NCBI GenBank assembly: GCA_905116865.2
Contig: CAJHNH020001995.1
Span: 62,001-126,000, forward strand
DNA length: 64,000 nucleotides
Direction: 5' to 3'
From: Candidula unifasciata
Taxonomy: Eukaryota; Mollusca; Gastropoda; Stylommatophora; Geomitridae
Within the stretch, counting starts at the first letter, position 1; each line of letters opens with the position of its first letter. A program made the translations under genes and the position numbers. The notes below the pieces were generated by a model that saw nothing but the letters and a program-made list of their open reading frames with translations, had not been told where the DNA came from and did not search any database. Positions 11,301 through 19,704 of the stretch are shown piece after piece.

Positions 11301-14300
11301 TCCCTGCTGGGACCAACATTGTGTTCAGGTTAACCAAGTGTTCTTCTTAAGCGTATTTGCGTTAACAAGGTTTTACTGTACATGCTGTCCACTGGCTGGA
11401 CAACAATGTTGCTGCTTTCGGAAGTCAGTCAGTTATGTGATTTTTGTGCCCTTTGGTCTGTACCTGTGGTTTTGTTAATTTATGTGATGTGCGGATGAAG
11501 GCTCCTGCAACTGTCATTTTTAATTTATTTTTGTTACACTGTGAAGTCTGCTGGTCTACTTTAAGTTTGGTTTTACATCTTTTCATGATATTACTGTACA
11601 TAGAAAGTCTGGAAAGATGCTGTCTATAGTAAAAAAAAAAAGAAGTAAAGATCCTTTTTCATGCCTTAGGAGTATCGGGTATATGAGAAGAGTGTCCCAT
11701 ATGTTTACAGACCAATCGGTACTATGTGGGTAATGTGGTCAGCATTACGCCAGTCGTCTTTACTTCCCCAGGACAGTCATCCTGGTACCCATTTTTAGGC
11801 TGGGTCGACGTAGATACTGTCCACACAATATACAAACTTTACCTGTTTATAGTGAGGGCTCTTTGAGAGCGAATGAACAGTACGGAGGCACAGATAAATC
11901 ATTGCTGTCTGAGGAGAATGGCACTGTGAGGAGTTACCAGGGGATCTGGCAGACGCTCAACACTCAGGGAAAGGGCAAGACGGATATACAATCAGACAGT
12001 TACTGATGCCATCAGAATTGGACCTCTTCGTTTGCTGCTGAAGATGGGGACACAGCGCTTATAGGAGTGTGCCAAGTGCTATGATGCTGATTCTTAATTT
12101 CAACATTCAACATTCTGTTTTCACTCACTCCAATACAGCTCAGATCTCTTTCATGACCATTCCCTTGTTATTTTTCTACCCAGGCCCTCAATCAACAAGC
12201 CAAACTGTCCTATCTTTTGCAGCAATATGACCATTTTTTTTAACATCCCTACCTACTTTCCTTCCCTGTGTTTATTTTTATTTTTTAGATCCGCCTGTAT
12301 TCCACCGACCCCGTGGGTGCCAATGCAAAAGACATTTCAATATTTTTCTCAGGTTTCTTCACCCTGTTACCTATCCTATGTCAGCATATTATCCTCAACC
12401 TACTGACTGACTGGAATTTGTTTAGTTCTCCCTCAAAGTTCCAAATTAGTGATTCTATATCACACCAAAGCCACAAAAACCAACCATGTACAAGAAAGGA
12501 GCAATTGTATCAATTAATTTACTGTCTTGCTGTGCCATTATATCATTCATATCACAAAGAACACTCACTGTCTATATCATTGACGGAATTCGGTGCTTTA
12601 TTAATATCCTAGCCCAAACGGGGAAAATCCACAGGTCACAGGACAGTCTAATATTTCAGGGGGTGGTAGATAGGCTTCATGCAGTCGTGGGAACTAGGCT
12701 GAATGCATTTGTGGGACCTAGGCTGCACTCTTTGGTGGGATGTAGGTGGGTTAGGGTTAGGGCCAGTTCTAGAAATTTTGGGGTCATTAAAAGCATCAGA
12801 TAGCCGGGAAACCCAGTCTTACCACCCTCTAAAATGTTGGACTGCCCTGTGACATCATCTGCAGTAAGATATTAATAAAGAACCTGGAATCCAGCCCAGC
12901 ACCTTTGGCTTTTCTCATCATCATCATTCGCTTCATGGTTTCTCTTGAATGTCCTCGTTTCCTCAGTCCCATAATTTTCCATTTCAGTCAGGAGATTCTC
13001 TGTTTGTCTCTTCTCAAAATGTGTCCAATATATAGCCACCTATCTGTCTTAAAACTGTTGATCCCAGTGGTTGCTCAGACATTTCTCTTATTTCTTCACT
13101 CCTCTTGAATTCATCTCATTTTATCTTCTTCTTCTTCACGTTCATCATCTGTAAACTCTGGCGGAAAGTTCTGGTTGCTCATCCCTTCTGGACTGCAGTC
13201 CTGTTCCAGAACCTGACTGTTGCATGTGCATTTGTTTTACAGATTTGACTCATTTGTATGCAGACTGCTGGTTCCTTGTCTCTCAGGCAGATGCACTCCG
13301 ATTTCAAAGGAAGCTCCCAATTAGTCGACTCTTACGACATGCTTTTGTGTAGGCAGTGGGTCTATTTTTGTTTTCCCTATAATAGGGCCCCGGAACCCAC
13401 ATGGGTAATCTCATTTTATGATTATCCTTTACTCAGGGATTAGTTTTTGAATGCATTTAACTTTTAATACCATATCTTCAGTGGCTCTCCAACTTTGACT
13501 GGTATACGTTGAAATTCAAATAACTTTACAACTGACAATATGCAACTTAGTTCTAAAACTATATTATTTAGAGATGCATATTTTGTGTGAGTGTCTGCGT
13601 GTCTCTATGTGTGACCATGTGTGTGTGTGTATATGTGTCTGTGTGTTTATATCTGTGTCTATGTGAGTCTGTGTGTGTGTGTGCACTTCTGTGTGCATGT
13701 GTCTGTCTGTATGCATAGATGTCTGTATATATGCATATATGTATGTATGTCCAAGTGTATGTGTGTGTCTATGAGTGTGTATGTTTATATGTGTGTGTAC
13801 ATGAGTGGGTGGGCATGTGTATGTGGGTATTGGTGTATGCACGAGTGTGCGCATGCATTTTACCACCCATGTTATTGTGTTTTTTCTTGATATTCGTAAT
13901 ACGCACATTATTATATGAACATAACATGCTTTATTTATATAATACAACTGCTGTATAAAAGACAGGTATTTGGAAGGGCCGAATGTAAGACAGGCCAGAG
14001 TGCCCAAATTGTGACCCTTTGAAAAAAAAAGTTCAGTCATTTGTGTGTTCGTTCTGTATCTGCATTAACCATTCAAACCAGTCCAGAATATCAAATCCTT
14101 CTCACCAGGGCGTACTGTGCATGAGACTGTGGCAGCCACCAGACCGTCTTGTACAGGTTGATGTACTGTAGGCACATCATGATAATCCCAAAGACAAACA
14201 GCATGCACTCAAAGTAGAGGTTACCATCTCCTGGGATGTCAGGCAAGTGACTGTGTTTGGGTAACACCACCATGGATGCTAATGGAATCACATTCCCATC

Positions 14301-16380
14301 TCGGTCATCCGCCCCATGGCTAAAATATGTCAGAAAACAGAATGTGATAAAACAAAAACCACTGAAGAAAAATATACAGCTAAATAATATTACACTAAGT
14401 TGAGTTGAGTTGAGTCAAACATTGACATCACAGCACTCTGGGCATTCCTATGTGTGCTCCATCCCCATCTTCAGCAGCAGCACAGAGTTCCAATACTGAT
14501 GGTACTGATTACAATCTGGTTACATGTTGGTCTTGCCTTGTAGTGAGCCAGCCAGACCCTCTGGTAACACCCAGGTGCCTCATTCTCTCCAGGCCATAAT
14601 AATATTGTTTCTCTAAAGATTCCGTTGCTTGTTCCCAAAAGGGCCTTGACCACATCTTCCTTGTCATGTATCAATTCACCACCCAGTGGTGCAGATCCAG
14701 CAAATCTGTCTGCCTGTTCCTTACCCTCTACGCTGGCATAGCCTGGAGAAAAGATCCAAAGTATGCTCACTACCAATGACCTTCCCAGTGAAGCTTGCGA
14801 CTCTGCTCGAAGCATTCCTGTCTTTATTTCCCAGCATGCTTTCAGAATATTACACTAAGACAAATATAAAGGACTTTTTTTTCATGCTTTCAGGGTGCAC
14901 TAGGCATATAGGGCTAGACTTATATTTAATAGACTTGGTGGGTGATGTGGTCATCATCATGCCAGCCGACTTTACTTCCCAGGACTTTTACCTGGTACCC
15001 ACTCAAGGCTAGGTCAACCTGGGAGTTCAAGTCATTTATAAAACAAGTCTGGTTTCCTCAGGACCCGAACCCCACAACCCTGATGCTTGCCACTCTGCAC
15101 GAAGCATGCCTGTCTCCACCTTTCTCAACATCTTCTGTGAGTCAGTTACAATCACGGCATGTGTGTGAAGCTGATTCTCAAGCCAGCGGAAGGCAGCAGT
15201 GACTGCCTCCACCTTTCTCAACATGCTCTGTGAGTCAGTTACAATCACGGCATGTGTGTGCAGCTGATTCTCAAGCCAGCGGAAGACAGCAGTGACTGCC
15301 TCCACCTCTATTCTCAAACTAGATGTTGTGATATCATATGCAAGGCCTCTGATGCTTAACCCCCTGGGACTCAAACAGTTAACAGCTCAGTTTAACAATT
15401 TAGTAAAACTATTTGAAATCTTAAAATATTTGGAAAACCAATCATCTTATTAGACAGAAAAATATGGTATCGTGACAGAAGGGTAAAGAAACAACCGTGA
15501 CACACATAAAATATAGCAACTAACACTAACATATTCCAAGTACACTTCTGGAGGCAGGCGAGCAAGAGGAAGACAAGGGTCCAAGTGGGAAGAAAAGATC
15601 AACAATTGCAAGATAACAAGAAATGGGTGGAGAGCAGTCTTTCAATGTGTGAAAATCAGAATCAGAGCCAGCTAGCATGGTGAAAATTCACTGCAGCCAG
15701 ATTTCATTGAGGAGACTGCACTCGACTGGACGACTGATGAGAGAAGGGAGAGAAATTATTATATGGAGAAACAGGATCACCCCCAACAGTTGATAAACTA
15801 AGACTCTTAAGAGTTGATGGCACGGCCAGCTTCAGATATAAGGTCATACAGCTCAAACAGGGATTTTCATTTTTTTGAGGCTGGCGTGGCCAATCGAACT
15901 ACATCTTCATCATCATGTGCCCTGCTAAATGGCATAGGCGCTCATCATCATGATCCCTGGTTGCCTGGAACAGCTCTCTTGACGATATCCCTCCATGCCA
16001 TCAATTCAGCCCATCTAGCATAATCTTTCTTGGTCTGCCTCTACCCTTTTTCCACTGATCTTTCCAGTTGTCACGATGTTCTCCAATGTCTCTCCTCATT
16101 ATGTGGCCAAAGAACAGTGTTCGTCTCTTTTTCATTAAAAAAAAGATTAAATTAAAAAAATTGAACTACAGTTTAATTAATTTACAACATGTTTTTTTTA
16201 ATGAATTATTATTTTGAAGATAAATTAAAAAGCTATAAGAAAATATGTAAATATATATAATTTAAACTTTTTTTCAGAAAATGTGTTATCTTACCCTCCT
16301 CCTGAACCACTGCTTTTTCCTGAGGATGAATAAGCAGCTCCAGACTGGATTCTAGAAAATATCCTGCGACCTCCAGGCAT
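2231..16380 (-). CDS. TMEM39A: TMEM39A/B-like transmembrane protein gene (5' six coding exons, 3' end outside window)
   Basis: TMEM39 proteins are multi-pass ER membrane proteins. Work on vertebrate and nematode members links them to COPII-dependent export of cargo such as SAC1 and collagen, ER stress and autophagy. Six minus-strand exons join without a phase conflict: 16380-16295, 14319-14106, 11165-11082, 8779-8637, 6079-5883 and 2376-2231, 870 nt or 290 codons. The protein starts MPGGRR like vertebrate TMEM39A and has the conserved YINLYKTVWW motif, the LIDFYLVGFISLILA segment and the VREEV-LKKDFN-RLKQVLFNSL block. Vertebrate proteins are about 490 residues, so roughly 60% is here. The next exons (human STQYYDMRW region) were not found between 1 and 2230 and should lie off the left edge. 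Whether it is the A or B paralogue, or the single invertebrate orthologue, cannot be decided; the symbol marks the family. Confidence 0.9.
2456..2800 (-). mobile_element. LINE fragment, RNase H-bearing family C-terminus
   Basis: The minus-strand frame reads the region after RNase H (…RRMALQRVTRGSGR…YNQTVTGTIRVL…LLKMGT). Near 2760-2800 is the end of the RNase H domain itself. Frames are broken and the element is 5'-truncated. It lies in TMEM39-like intron 5. Confidence 0.75.
2877..3008 (-). repeat. Partial copies of the TMEM39-like exon 6 acceptor region
   Basis: 2877-2965 aligns at about 80% by eye with 2369-2455, covering the exon 6 start, its CACTAG acceptor and the adjacent intron. 2975-3005 repeats the 'cctaatggagcatcatcct' core again. 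A third short echo is near 3325-3350. They sit upstream, in transcription terms, of the real exon edge. Confidence 0.6.
3010..3345 (+). mobile_element. LINE fragment, RNase H-bearing family C-terminus
   Basis: The plus frame from 3024 reads GGELMHDKADVVKALWEQA, then GVTRGSDRITTLRGKA and NQIVTGT, the region after RNase H. It finishes with the 'tgatgtcaattcttgact' 3' end used by one subfamily. The reverse transcriptase is absent. Confidence 0.8.
3552..3925 (-). mobile_element. LINE fragment, family C (reverse transcriptase C-terminal region)
   Basis: The minus frame reads WFYRRMLRIPWTAKKSN, then FFGHVMRRGKIEHVVTTGK and WHGGV, the tail of a non-LTR reverse transcriptase. Its 3' end is a (catcat)-rich tail near 3558-3575. 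Copies are at 30455-30880, 37275-37745 and 55905-56270. Confidence 0.85.
3936..4120. mobile_element. Short hAT-like MITE with 8-bp target duplication
   Basis: The ends are CAGGGCTGTTTAAAT on the left and, reversed, CAGGGTTATTCAAC on the right. They are flanked by ATTTATAC (3928-3935) and ATTTAGAC (4121-4128), an 8-bp duplication with one mismatch as made by hAT transposases. At 185 bp it cannot encode a transposase. It sits beside the LINE copy at 3552-3925. Confidence 0.65.
4121..4530. other. Intron sequence without recognised gene
   Basis: AT-rich, no conserved reading frame; lies in TMEM39-like intron 5. Confidence 0.4.
4531..4956. repeat. 71-bp minisatellite, six copies
   Basis: Units begin at 4531, 4602, 4673, 4744, 4815 and 4886, each with 'cctataaaggagataaat' or 'cctaaaaaggagataaat' and ending 'ggttcatta'. 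Copies differ by a few bases and show a two-type pattern (TTGCTGTTAAGG against TTGCTATATAAG). It is intronic and carries no open frame. Confidence 0.95.
4957..5582. other. Intron sequence; a degraded SINE-like piece near 5030-5150
   Basis: The 'gtagccagtc…cttagttgtcccttacgac' phrases resemble the repeat at 16980-17430. The remainder is AT-rich with no coding evidence. The possible extra exon searched for on the minus strand around 5195-5260 has stops in every usable phase. Confidence 0.4.
5583..5700 (+). mobile_element. LINE 3' tail, RNase H-bearing family
   Basis: This is only the last ~115 bp of the family, from 'accatcagtattg' to 'gatgtcaattcttgactaaactcaac'. It is a severely 5'-truncated insertion. 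Confidence 0.65.
5883..6079 (-). CDS. TMEM39A: TMEM39-like coding exon 5
   Basis: After the G that completes Pro, the exon reads CVIYLVMFGFTVKPLYQRY, then a less conserved loop ending FTYHIASG. The first part is the membrane-proximal segment following the family's YP motif; the loop is the variable cytosolic region in vertebrates. The acceptor is CTTTCAG (plus 6080-6081) and the donor G|GTAACT (plus 5877-5882). The exon ends in phase 1, matching exon 6. The start is secure, but the donor is less certain because the loop is poorly conserved. Confidence 0.78.
6340..6600 (+). mobile_element. SINE family A 3' part with internal tandem duplication
   Basis: The family A phrases (TGGTCTATAAAATATAG, CCCTATATGCCCAAT, GCTGACCACATCATC) occur about 2.5 times in a row with a period near 84 bp. 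They end at the usual 'gggccctttac' terminus. No tRNA-like head remains. Confidence 0.75.
6725..6830 (+). mobile_element. tRNA-like SINE head fragment
   Basis: 'ctgtctagcccagaggtc' and 'gggctcaaatct' resemble box A and box B of family A heads. There is no cloverleaf and the body is missing, so this is not a tRNA gene. Confidence 0.4.
7080..7560 (-). mobile_element. LINE fragment with RNase H domain
   Basis: The minus frame reads WIFSPGHAGVLGNEQADRLA, the RNase H signature with the catalytic-region GNEQAD, followed by the GELVYDKLDVVRAL block. An internal 'agagccctcacaac' duplication and stops show it is dead. Confidence 0.85.
7675..8065 (+). mobile_element. LINE reverse-transcriptase C-terminal fragment with 3' tail
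   Basis: The plus frame reads KQRMKWFGHLMRMEPTMPA, then GRGRPRRRWIEGVTDNL. The stop near 8012 is followed by a short 3' UTR and an 'aaagaagaagaa' tail. It is related to fragments at 16640, 31735 and 47765 and is 5'-truncated. Confidence 0.85.
8246..8480 (-). mobile_element. tRNA-derived SINE, family B
   Basis: On the minus strand it has 'gtcggctctgtggcttagtc' at the head and a box B of the GGTTCGATCCC type, then the family B body. It ends 'gttgcagaacc…ggatacgcaact' beside a poly-A/T run at 8226-8246, its 3' tail. Confidence 0.8.
8637..8779 (-). CDS. TMEM39A: TMEM39-like coding exon 4
   Basis: The exon reads VSSTKMFFWLIQTV, KALLILAVIVGIGF (membrane helix), then a stretch ending KTCLFLCYP. 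This matches the human segment ending LFLGYP. The acceptor is CTCGCAG and the donor TATCC|GTAAGT (plus 8631-8636). It has 47 codons + 2 nt, phase 2, completed by the first base of exon 5. Confidence 0.9.
8811..9010. mobile_element. hAT-like MITE, degraded target duplication
   Basis: The left end AAGTGTTTCCAAAACTG and, reversed, the right end CAGTGATTCCCAAACTG form imperfect terminal inverted repeats followed by GCGCCGC-rich subterminal sequence. The flanks ACATAATG and CACTAATG agree at five of eight positions. It lies 31 bp upstream of the TMEM39-like exon 4 acceptor, within the region used for branch-point recognition. Confidence 0.55.
9050..9245 (-). repeat. SINE family D-like degraded copy
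   Basis: It contains the 'cctaattagtcgcctgctgc' and 'aaacaaggccctgaa' phrases of family D in reverse. Head and tail were not recognised. Confidence 0.45.
9246..9950. other. Intron sequence without recognised gene
   Basis: AT-rich, with a T run at 9300-9312. No coding or repeat family was assigned. Confidence 0.4.
9955..10140 (+). mobile_element. SINE family D 3' part
   Basis: 'ggagtgcatctgcctgatag' through 'ctggtgaacacaaagaagaa' matches the 3' half of the family D copy immediately downstream. It is a headless, tandem-neighbour insertion. Confidence 0.7.
10188..10540 (+). mobile_element. Full-length SINE, family D
   Basis: This is the best copy of the family. A tRNA-like head (box A around 'tggccaaatagtaagaatgc', box B 'aggttcatatc') is followed by the body ('agtcgactaattgg', 'ctgccggagaggcaag') and an 'aagaagaagaag' tail. 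It would be transcribed by RNA polymerase III from its internal boxes and mobilised by a LINE. Confidence 0.8.
10560..11060. other. Intron sequence with a G run and a minus-strand tRNA-like SINE piece
   Basis: A G homopolymer is at 10762-10772. Near 10880-10950 the minus strand reads a tRNA-like box B ('gatttgaatctggg' in plus orientation). Short 'gtatctgacagtca' repeats follow at 10980-11010. No gene was found. Confidence 0.45.
11082..11165 (-). CDS. TMEM39A: TMEM39-like coding exon 3
   Basis: Exactly 28 codons: NFYLIDFYLVGFISLILA, then IRFLICFVQE, matching human [20 protein letters not shown]. The acceptor is TTTCCAG and the donor GAG|GTGGGT. Both ends are phase 0, so this exon could be skipped without a frameshift, though that would delete a membrane helix. 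Confidence 0.9.
11640..11830 (-). mobile_element. SINE family A
   Basis: In plus orientation it reads 'gtaaagatcctttttcatgc' to 'ttaggctgggtcgac', the reverse of the family A body. It interrupts TMEM39-like intron 2. Confidence 0.75.
11840..12115 (+). mobile_element. LINE fragment, RNase H-bearing family C-terminus
   Basis: It contains the 'gagggctctttgagagcgaa' to 'gcagaattggacctcttcg'-like block and the 'tgatgctgattcttaatttc' 3' end with 'aacattcaacattc' repeats. The frame is broken. Confidence 0.7.
12120..12920. other. Intron sequence without recognised gene
   Basis: It holds a minor degenerate repeat of 'gtgggaactaggctgaatgc'-type units at 12660-12750, ending in two TTAGGG-like units. 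Open frames here show no family resemblance. Confidence 0.4.
12925..13120 (-). mobile_element. Degraded LINE fragment (family C-like)
   Basis: In reverse, the 'catggtttctcttgaatgtc' to 'ttcttcactcctcttgaatt' stretch resembles the non-LTR reverse transcriptase C-terminal region of family C. No frame is intact. Confidence 0.45.
13125..13410 (-). mobile_element. SINE family D
   Basis: The reversed tail 'tcttcttcttcacgttcatc' is on the left; 'cttacgacatgctttt' and 'ccccggaacccacatggg' follow on the right. It is nearly full length without the tRNA-like head. Confidence 0.75.
13575..13860. repeat. Degenerate TG-rich microsatellite
   Basis: Interrupted (TG)n, (TGTA)n and (TGTC)n runs. The open frames on both strands (poly Cys-Val and poly Thr-His) are artefacts of the repeat. 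Confidence 0.85.
14106..14319 (-). CDS. TMEM39A: TMEM39-like coding exon 2
   Basis: The exon reads HGADDRDGNVIPLA, then LPDIPGDGNLYFE, a hydrophobic helix (CMLFVFGIIMMCLQ) and YINLYKTVWWLPQSH. This aligns with human PDLPVDGSLLFE and YINIYKTVWWYP. The acceptor is ATTTTAG and the donor CTG|GTGAGA. It has 1 nt + 71 codons, phase 0 at the 3' end. Confidence 0.93.
14405..14830 (-). mobile_element. LINE fragment with RNase H domain
   Basis: The minus frame reads VVSILWIFSPGYASVEGKEQ, then GGELIHDKEDVVKALLGT. The RNase H core is modified (GYAS for GHAG, GKEQAD). One frame shift occurs before the C-terminus. The 3' end carries a (GTTGA)n run at 14398-14414. Confidence 0.85.
14865..15080 (-). mobile_element. 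SINE family A
   Basis: 'ggcatatagggctagac' to 'aggctaggtcaacctggga' is reverse family A. It ends near a tRNA-like head remnant ('ggacccgaaccccacaaccc'). Confidence 0.75.
15085..15375 (-). mobile_element. LINE RNase H fragment with internal ~96-bp duplication
   Basis: The minus frame reads EVEAVTAVFRWLENQLHTHA, then VIVTDSQSMLRKVEAVTAAF and a second VIVTDSQ. The RNase H stretch carrying the TDS motif (second catalytic Asp) is duplicated in frame. It is a remnant of the same LINE as 14405-14830. Confidence 0.8.
15540..15800 (+). mobile_element. LINE 3' fragment
   Basis: A 'gcgagcaagaggaagacaag' (GRARGRQ-like) frame resembles the Arg-Gly-rich 3' ends of the window's other non-LTR elements. It is short and degraded; the family is uncertain. 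Confidence 0.45.
15900..16135 (-). mobile_element. LINE fragment, family C
   Basis: In reverse it shows the (catcat) tail and the 'ttggtctgcctctacccttt' and 'ttatgtggccaaagaacagt' phrases (reverse of FGHxMRR). It lies in TMEM39-like intron 1, near exon 1. Confidence 0.7.
16295..16380 (-). CDS. TMEM39A: TMEM39-like coding exon 1 (start codon)
   Basis: The ATG at 16380-16378 (minus) has A at -3 and opens MPGGRRIFSRIQSG, then a Ser/Gly-rich stretch, like vertebrate TMEM39A MPGGRRG. The donor GG|GTAAG leaves phase 2, completed by the first base of exon 2. The few bases upstream are AT-rich. A 5' UTR exon and promoter were not identified. Confidence 0.88.
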
Positions 16381-16639
16381 TATGCAAAAAGATTAGGCTT
16401 AATCTAAATTGTAACCAAAGTGCCAGTATGGGCCGAGTTAGAGCATTTTGACTTTAAACGAGCAATGTCATTGTGTGATGCTCTTTTTCTTATTAAACAT
16501 TCTAAGATTTCTATTTAATTTCTAAGACTGCTCAGTGTCCTGTATAGTACAGTAGTGTTCACATAATTCATTATTTAGAGAAAATAAATGTAGTAAAATG
16601 AAAAATGGTGATTATACATTGACTATGTTCTGTTAAAGT

Positions 16640-16915
16640 AAAGACAATAAAACAAAGAAAATTGAAATATTTTGGTCACTTGAAACGTCATGGAAGTCTA
16701 GAGAGAACAATAATGGAGGGGTATATGCCTGGGAAGAGAGGAAGAGGAAGGCCAAGGAGAAGATGGGTGCAGGATGTGGCAGATGATCTCCAGATGGGTG
16801 TATCAGACGCAGGACATCTTGCTCTCAGGATAGGAAGGTTTTCCGGAGGGTTGTTATGGCAGCGAGGTTCCGCGAGGGACATGCTACTGAATGAATGAAT
16901 GAATGTTCTGTTAAA
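16640..16915 (+). mobile_element. LINE reverse-transcriptase C-terminal fragment with (GAAT)n tail
   Basis: The frame reads MKYFGHLKRHGSLERTIMEG, then GKRGRGRPRRRWVQDVADDL. It ends LLNE with a TGA inside an 'atgaatgaatgaatga' tail, typical of non-LTR 3' ends. It lies upstream of TMEM39-like exon 1. Confidence 0.85.
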
Positions 16916-16979
16916 ATAAACAGAGAGTAAATAATGTGAAGCTTCACTAAAAGTAGGAACCAAGTCTCAAAGAACCCAA

Positions 16980-17430
16980 CGCAGCATATTTTTTAATTTC
17001 CGTCCAGTGTAGTGTGGTAGTTCTACTGTCTTCTTCTTCTTTTCTAACCCTTGGAGCATAGGCTCTCAACCAAATGCAACTCACTTCAAGTCATTCTATC
17101 CTTAAAGGATGTACGTCAACAATTCGGGCTCTTTAAAGTAAACAAACTCTTTTCGGCTTTCTCCACACCGTATCAAGTATCAAGTGTCATCATACACTTC
17201 CACTAGAAGAGCCTCCGCTCATCTTGGTTAGTCGGATTTTTCTTGTTTATCGACTTGTCCATGGTGGCTGGTTTTTGTGGATTTTGTTTTTACAAGATGA
17301 GGTAGCCAACTCTAAGCTCAACTACACCCTTAGTCGCCTCTTACGACATGTCTGGTAGTGGTAGGGTACAATGTTACTAATGTTACTTTTACTCTTCGTT
17401 GCTTCCCGTGAGGTGCCCCGTTGACACACG
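16980..17430. repeat. Interspersed repeat with SINE-like phrases
   Basis: The 'ttcttcttcttttctaaccc' left part and 'cttagtcgcctcttacgaca' on the right resemble family D in reverse and the piece near 5030-5150. The boundaries are unclear. Confidence 0.45.
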
Positions 17431-17727
17431 GAAGGTAGTGTAGTGTAGTCAGATAACTACTTTTACAATGACTTATACTTATAAGTTATTAATCCTGAAA
17501 TAATGATACTGCACAAATTCTGTTTGGTCCAACACTTCGTCACAATCGATCACTATATTAAATATCCGAATAAAACAAACAATATTAAATAGCAAGCTTG
17601 GTTTACAAGAACATCGGCCAGTCCAGAAGATTATTGTACACAGCTGTCTTGGAGGTAAGGAAGCTTCAAAACTCAACCCCGGAGATATTTTACCGACTTA
17701 ATTATCATCTGTGGAAAAATGTTGCAT

Positions 17728-18018
17728 GTTGAATTAGGAATCGACATCACAGCACTCGGGACACCCGCATAAACGCTCAGAAGCAAGTGAAGAGTACTAG
17801 TTCCGATGGTACCAGTAGCCGTCTAATTGTATATCCGTCTCATCCTTCCCCTGAGTGTTGAGCGTCGGCCAGATCCCCTGGTAACTCCTCGCAGCGCCAT
17901 TCTCATTAGACCGAAATGGTCTATCTGCGCCTTTGCACTGTTTACTCGCTCCCAAAGGGCCCTCGCAATATTTATTTTGTCATACATCAATTCCCCACCA
18001 AGTGGTGCAGAGCTCATC
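17728..18018 (-). mobile_element. LINE fragment, RNase H-bearing family C-terminus
   Basis: The minus frame reads APLGGELMYDKINIARALWE, then GLMRMALRGVTRGSGRRSTL. The 3' end has the 'aattcaacatgcaac'-like tail. Confidence 0.8.
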
Positions 18019-18350
18019 TGTAGACAGAGAGACAGGAAGCCAGTGATAGATTCTTCACAGCCTTTGCAATGGCATAGAAGGGTATCAACACACGAAGTGA
18101 TACACGCAGTTGATGACTGTGGGAGGTATGATCGGCCACGCCAGTCGGCAAGACATTTGATGATGATGATGATGAATTATCATTACCATCGTCCCTAACA
18201 CTGCGCGTCGTTGGGTCACCAGCTGCTGATGACTGTCTGATCAACTCCCTCCACTTTTAGCAATGGACTTCATGGTTGCATGGCCTGTCCAGTCAGTCAA
18301 ATTCTGTGTCGACGTCTTTCATGGTCTGCCTCTGCTTTTTTTTCCCCTCT
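18019..18350. mobile_element. Two LINE family C fragments in opposite orientation
   Basis: 18019-18175 reads in plus orientation the C-terminal end (…HRRVSTHEVIHAVDDCGR) with a (gatgat) tail. 18195-18350 resembles the reverse of the same family ('ttcatggtctgcctctgc'). Confidence 0.6.
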
Positions 18351-18359
18351 GCTAAGTCC

Positions 18360-19050
18360 TTGGCATGAATTGGTTGAGGGCCTATGCTCCACTGGGGACT
18401 AGAAAGACAGAAGAAGAACCCTGTAGTATTGTTACTGACAAGCCGTTAGATCTTTTTAGGCTACAAGTCAGTACCAGTCGCGGGGCGTTCATGTCGCCAC
18501 TTACACTTTCGATTGCATTACTGTGCATGAAAAATGTGATATTTATTGACAGTTTTGATACTTACTACTACTGTTCACTGTTTATTGCAAATACCACTCT
18601 GTTTACGTTTCACCGTGCAAGTAAAACTAACAGATTAATATGCGCACGCTCGTCTTGCAGAAGCTGTAATGTGTGAGCTACCAGTTACAAATGGTATGAT
18701 GCTAACTGCGCACGCATACTCCTAACAGTAAACTGTTGAGAAGGTAGACATCACCGTATATCCATTTCAGGTTTAATCGTTACTTGCTGGCGCTTAAATT
18801 TGTCTAAACCGCTTACACATATGAACTGATAGAACCTCGCCACTGTTTCGTACCAATGAATTTGCCGTCTTTTCTTTGTAGTTAAAAGAAGTTTATAGTT
18901 GCCAAATCGCGCGGTAATTATAGGACGAACCTCGTTATTTGTCATGTGGTTGCAGTATGATGTGCTAAGAATTTCTTTTCTGAAAGATCGCATTTCCAAA
19001 ACTTAAATTATTTTTTTTCGCCCTTTTAAGATGAATTTTTTTTTTTTTTG
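18360..19050. other. Intergenic sequence without recognised gene
   Basis: The 103-codon frame at 18365-18676 has no recognisable domain or supporting context and is not called as a gene. The region has more CpG than its surroundings. It lies in the ~10-kb spacer between the two divergent genes, so it could contain promoter elements, but none is identifiable. Confidence 0.4.
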
Positions 19051-19054
19051 TTAT

Positions 19055-19240
19055 TTGAAGCCCCACCCTGGCTTTTCCCAGGGGCCGCAATATAGGCAGG
19101 CCATAAATATGGCCAATAATCTGAACGCGGTTTCTGGGACCTCTCCACGGCGATCCTCATCCACATAGTGGTACTTTGTGTCATCGGGTGTTTATCGCTT
19201 GTGTGATGTCCTGGTGGGGTAGAAAGTCAGTCAGTCATGC
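19055..19240 (+). repeat. Interspersed repeat, family E, with tetranucleotide tail
   Basis: It reads 'gaagccccaccctggctttt' to 'gatgtcctggtggggtagaa' and is followed by (AGTC)n. Copies are at 26880-27065, 35200-35400, 41205-41340 and 53284-53490. Each ends at the same point beside a different 4-bp repeat, as in LINE-mobilised SINEs. Confidence 0.75.
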
Positions 19241-19311
19241 CGTGTGGCGTTGGTAGTCACACTATAGTCACAACATAGACAAACTATATATCACAGTTAA
19301 AACTCAGAGGA

Positions 19312-19515
19312 GTTGAATTAAGATTAGACATTTAGCCCTCTGGACACTCCCATAAGCGCCCTGTCCCCATCTTCAGCAGCAAACGAAAAGTTCAAATTTC
19401 GATGCTACCAATAACTGATTGTACTTCCGCTGCGCCTTTTCCTGAGTGCTGAACGTCAGTCAGATCCCCTGGTATGACCACGTAGCATCATTCTCCTCAG
19501 ACGGTAATGATTTTT
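19312..19515 (-). mobile_element. LINE fragment, RNase H-bearing family 3' end
   Basis: The 'gttgaattaagattagacat' left edge and the 'ttttcctgagtgctgaacgt' block match the reverse of the family's 3' end. Confidence 0.7.
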
Positions 19516-19704
19516 TTGTTTTTGAGCCCCATTCTTAGAACTCAGAGGATTTCAACAATATATTGTTTAAATTACTAGTTCTACTAGAACTTAATCGTAA
19601 TGAGGGTTAAATCCCAACTGCAGATGATTTGTTTTGTGTTGGTTTCGACAGAGAGCTGACCGTCTGGGAGCAATGCTAAACTATTGGGATGTCAGATTTG
19701 CCTG

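Noticed and set aside
12745..12770. TTAGGG-like units (also 43040-43056)
   Set aside because: Only two units each; too short to be an interstitial telomere.
13564..14040. 158-codon Thr/His-rich frame, minus strand
   Set aside because: Produced by the degenerate TG microsatellite; no conserved sequence.
18365..18676. 103-codon open frame in the intergenic spacer
   Set aside because: No recognised domain, no splice context, composition like flanking non-coding DNA; kept only as an unassigned region.
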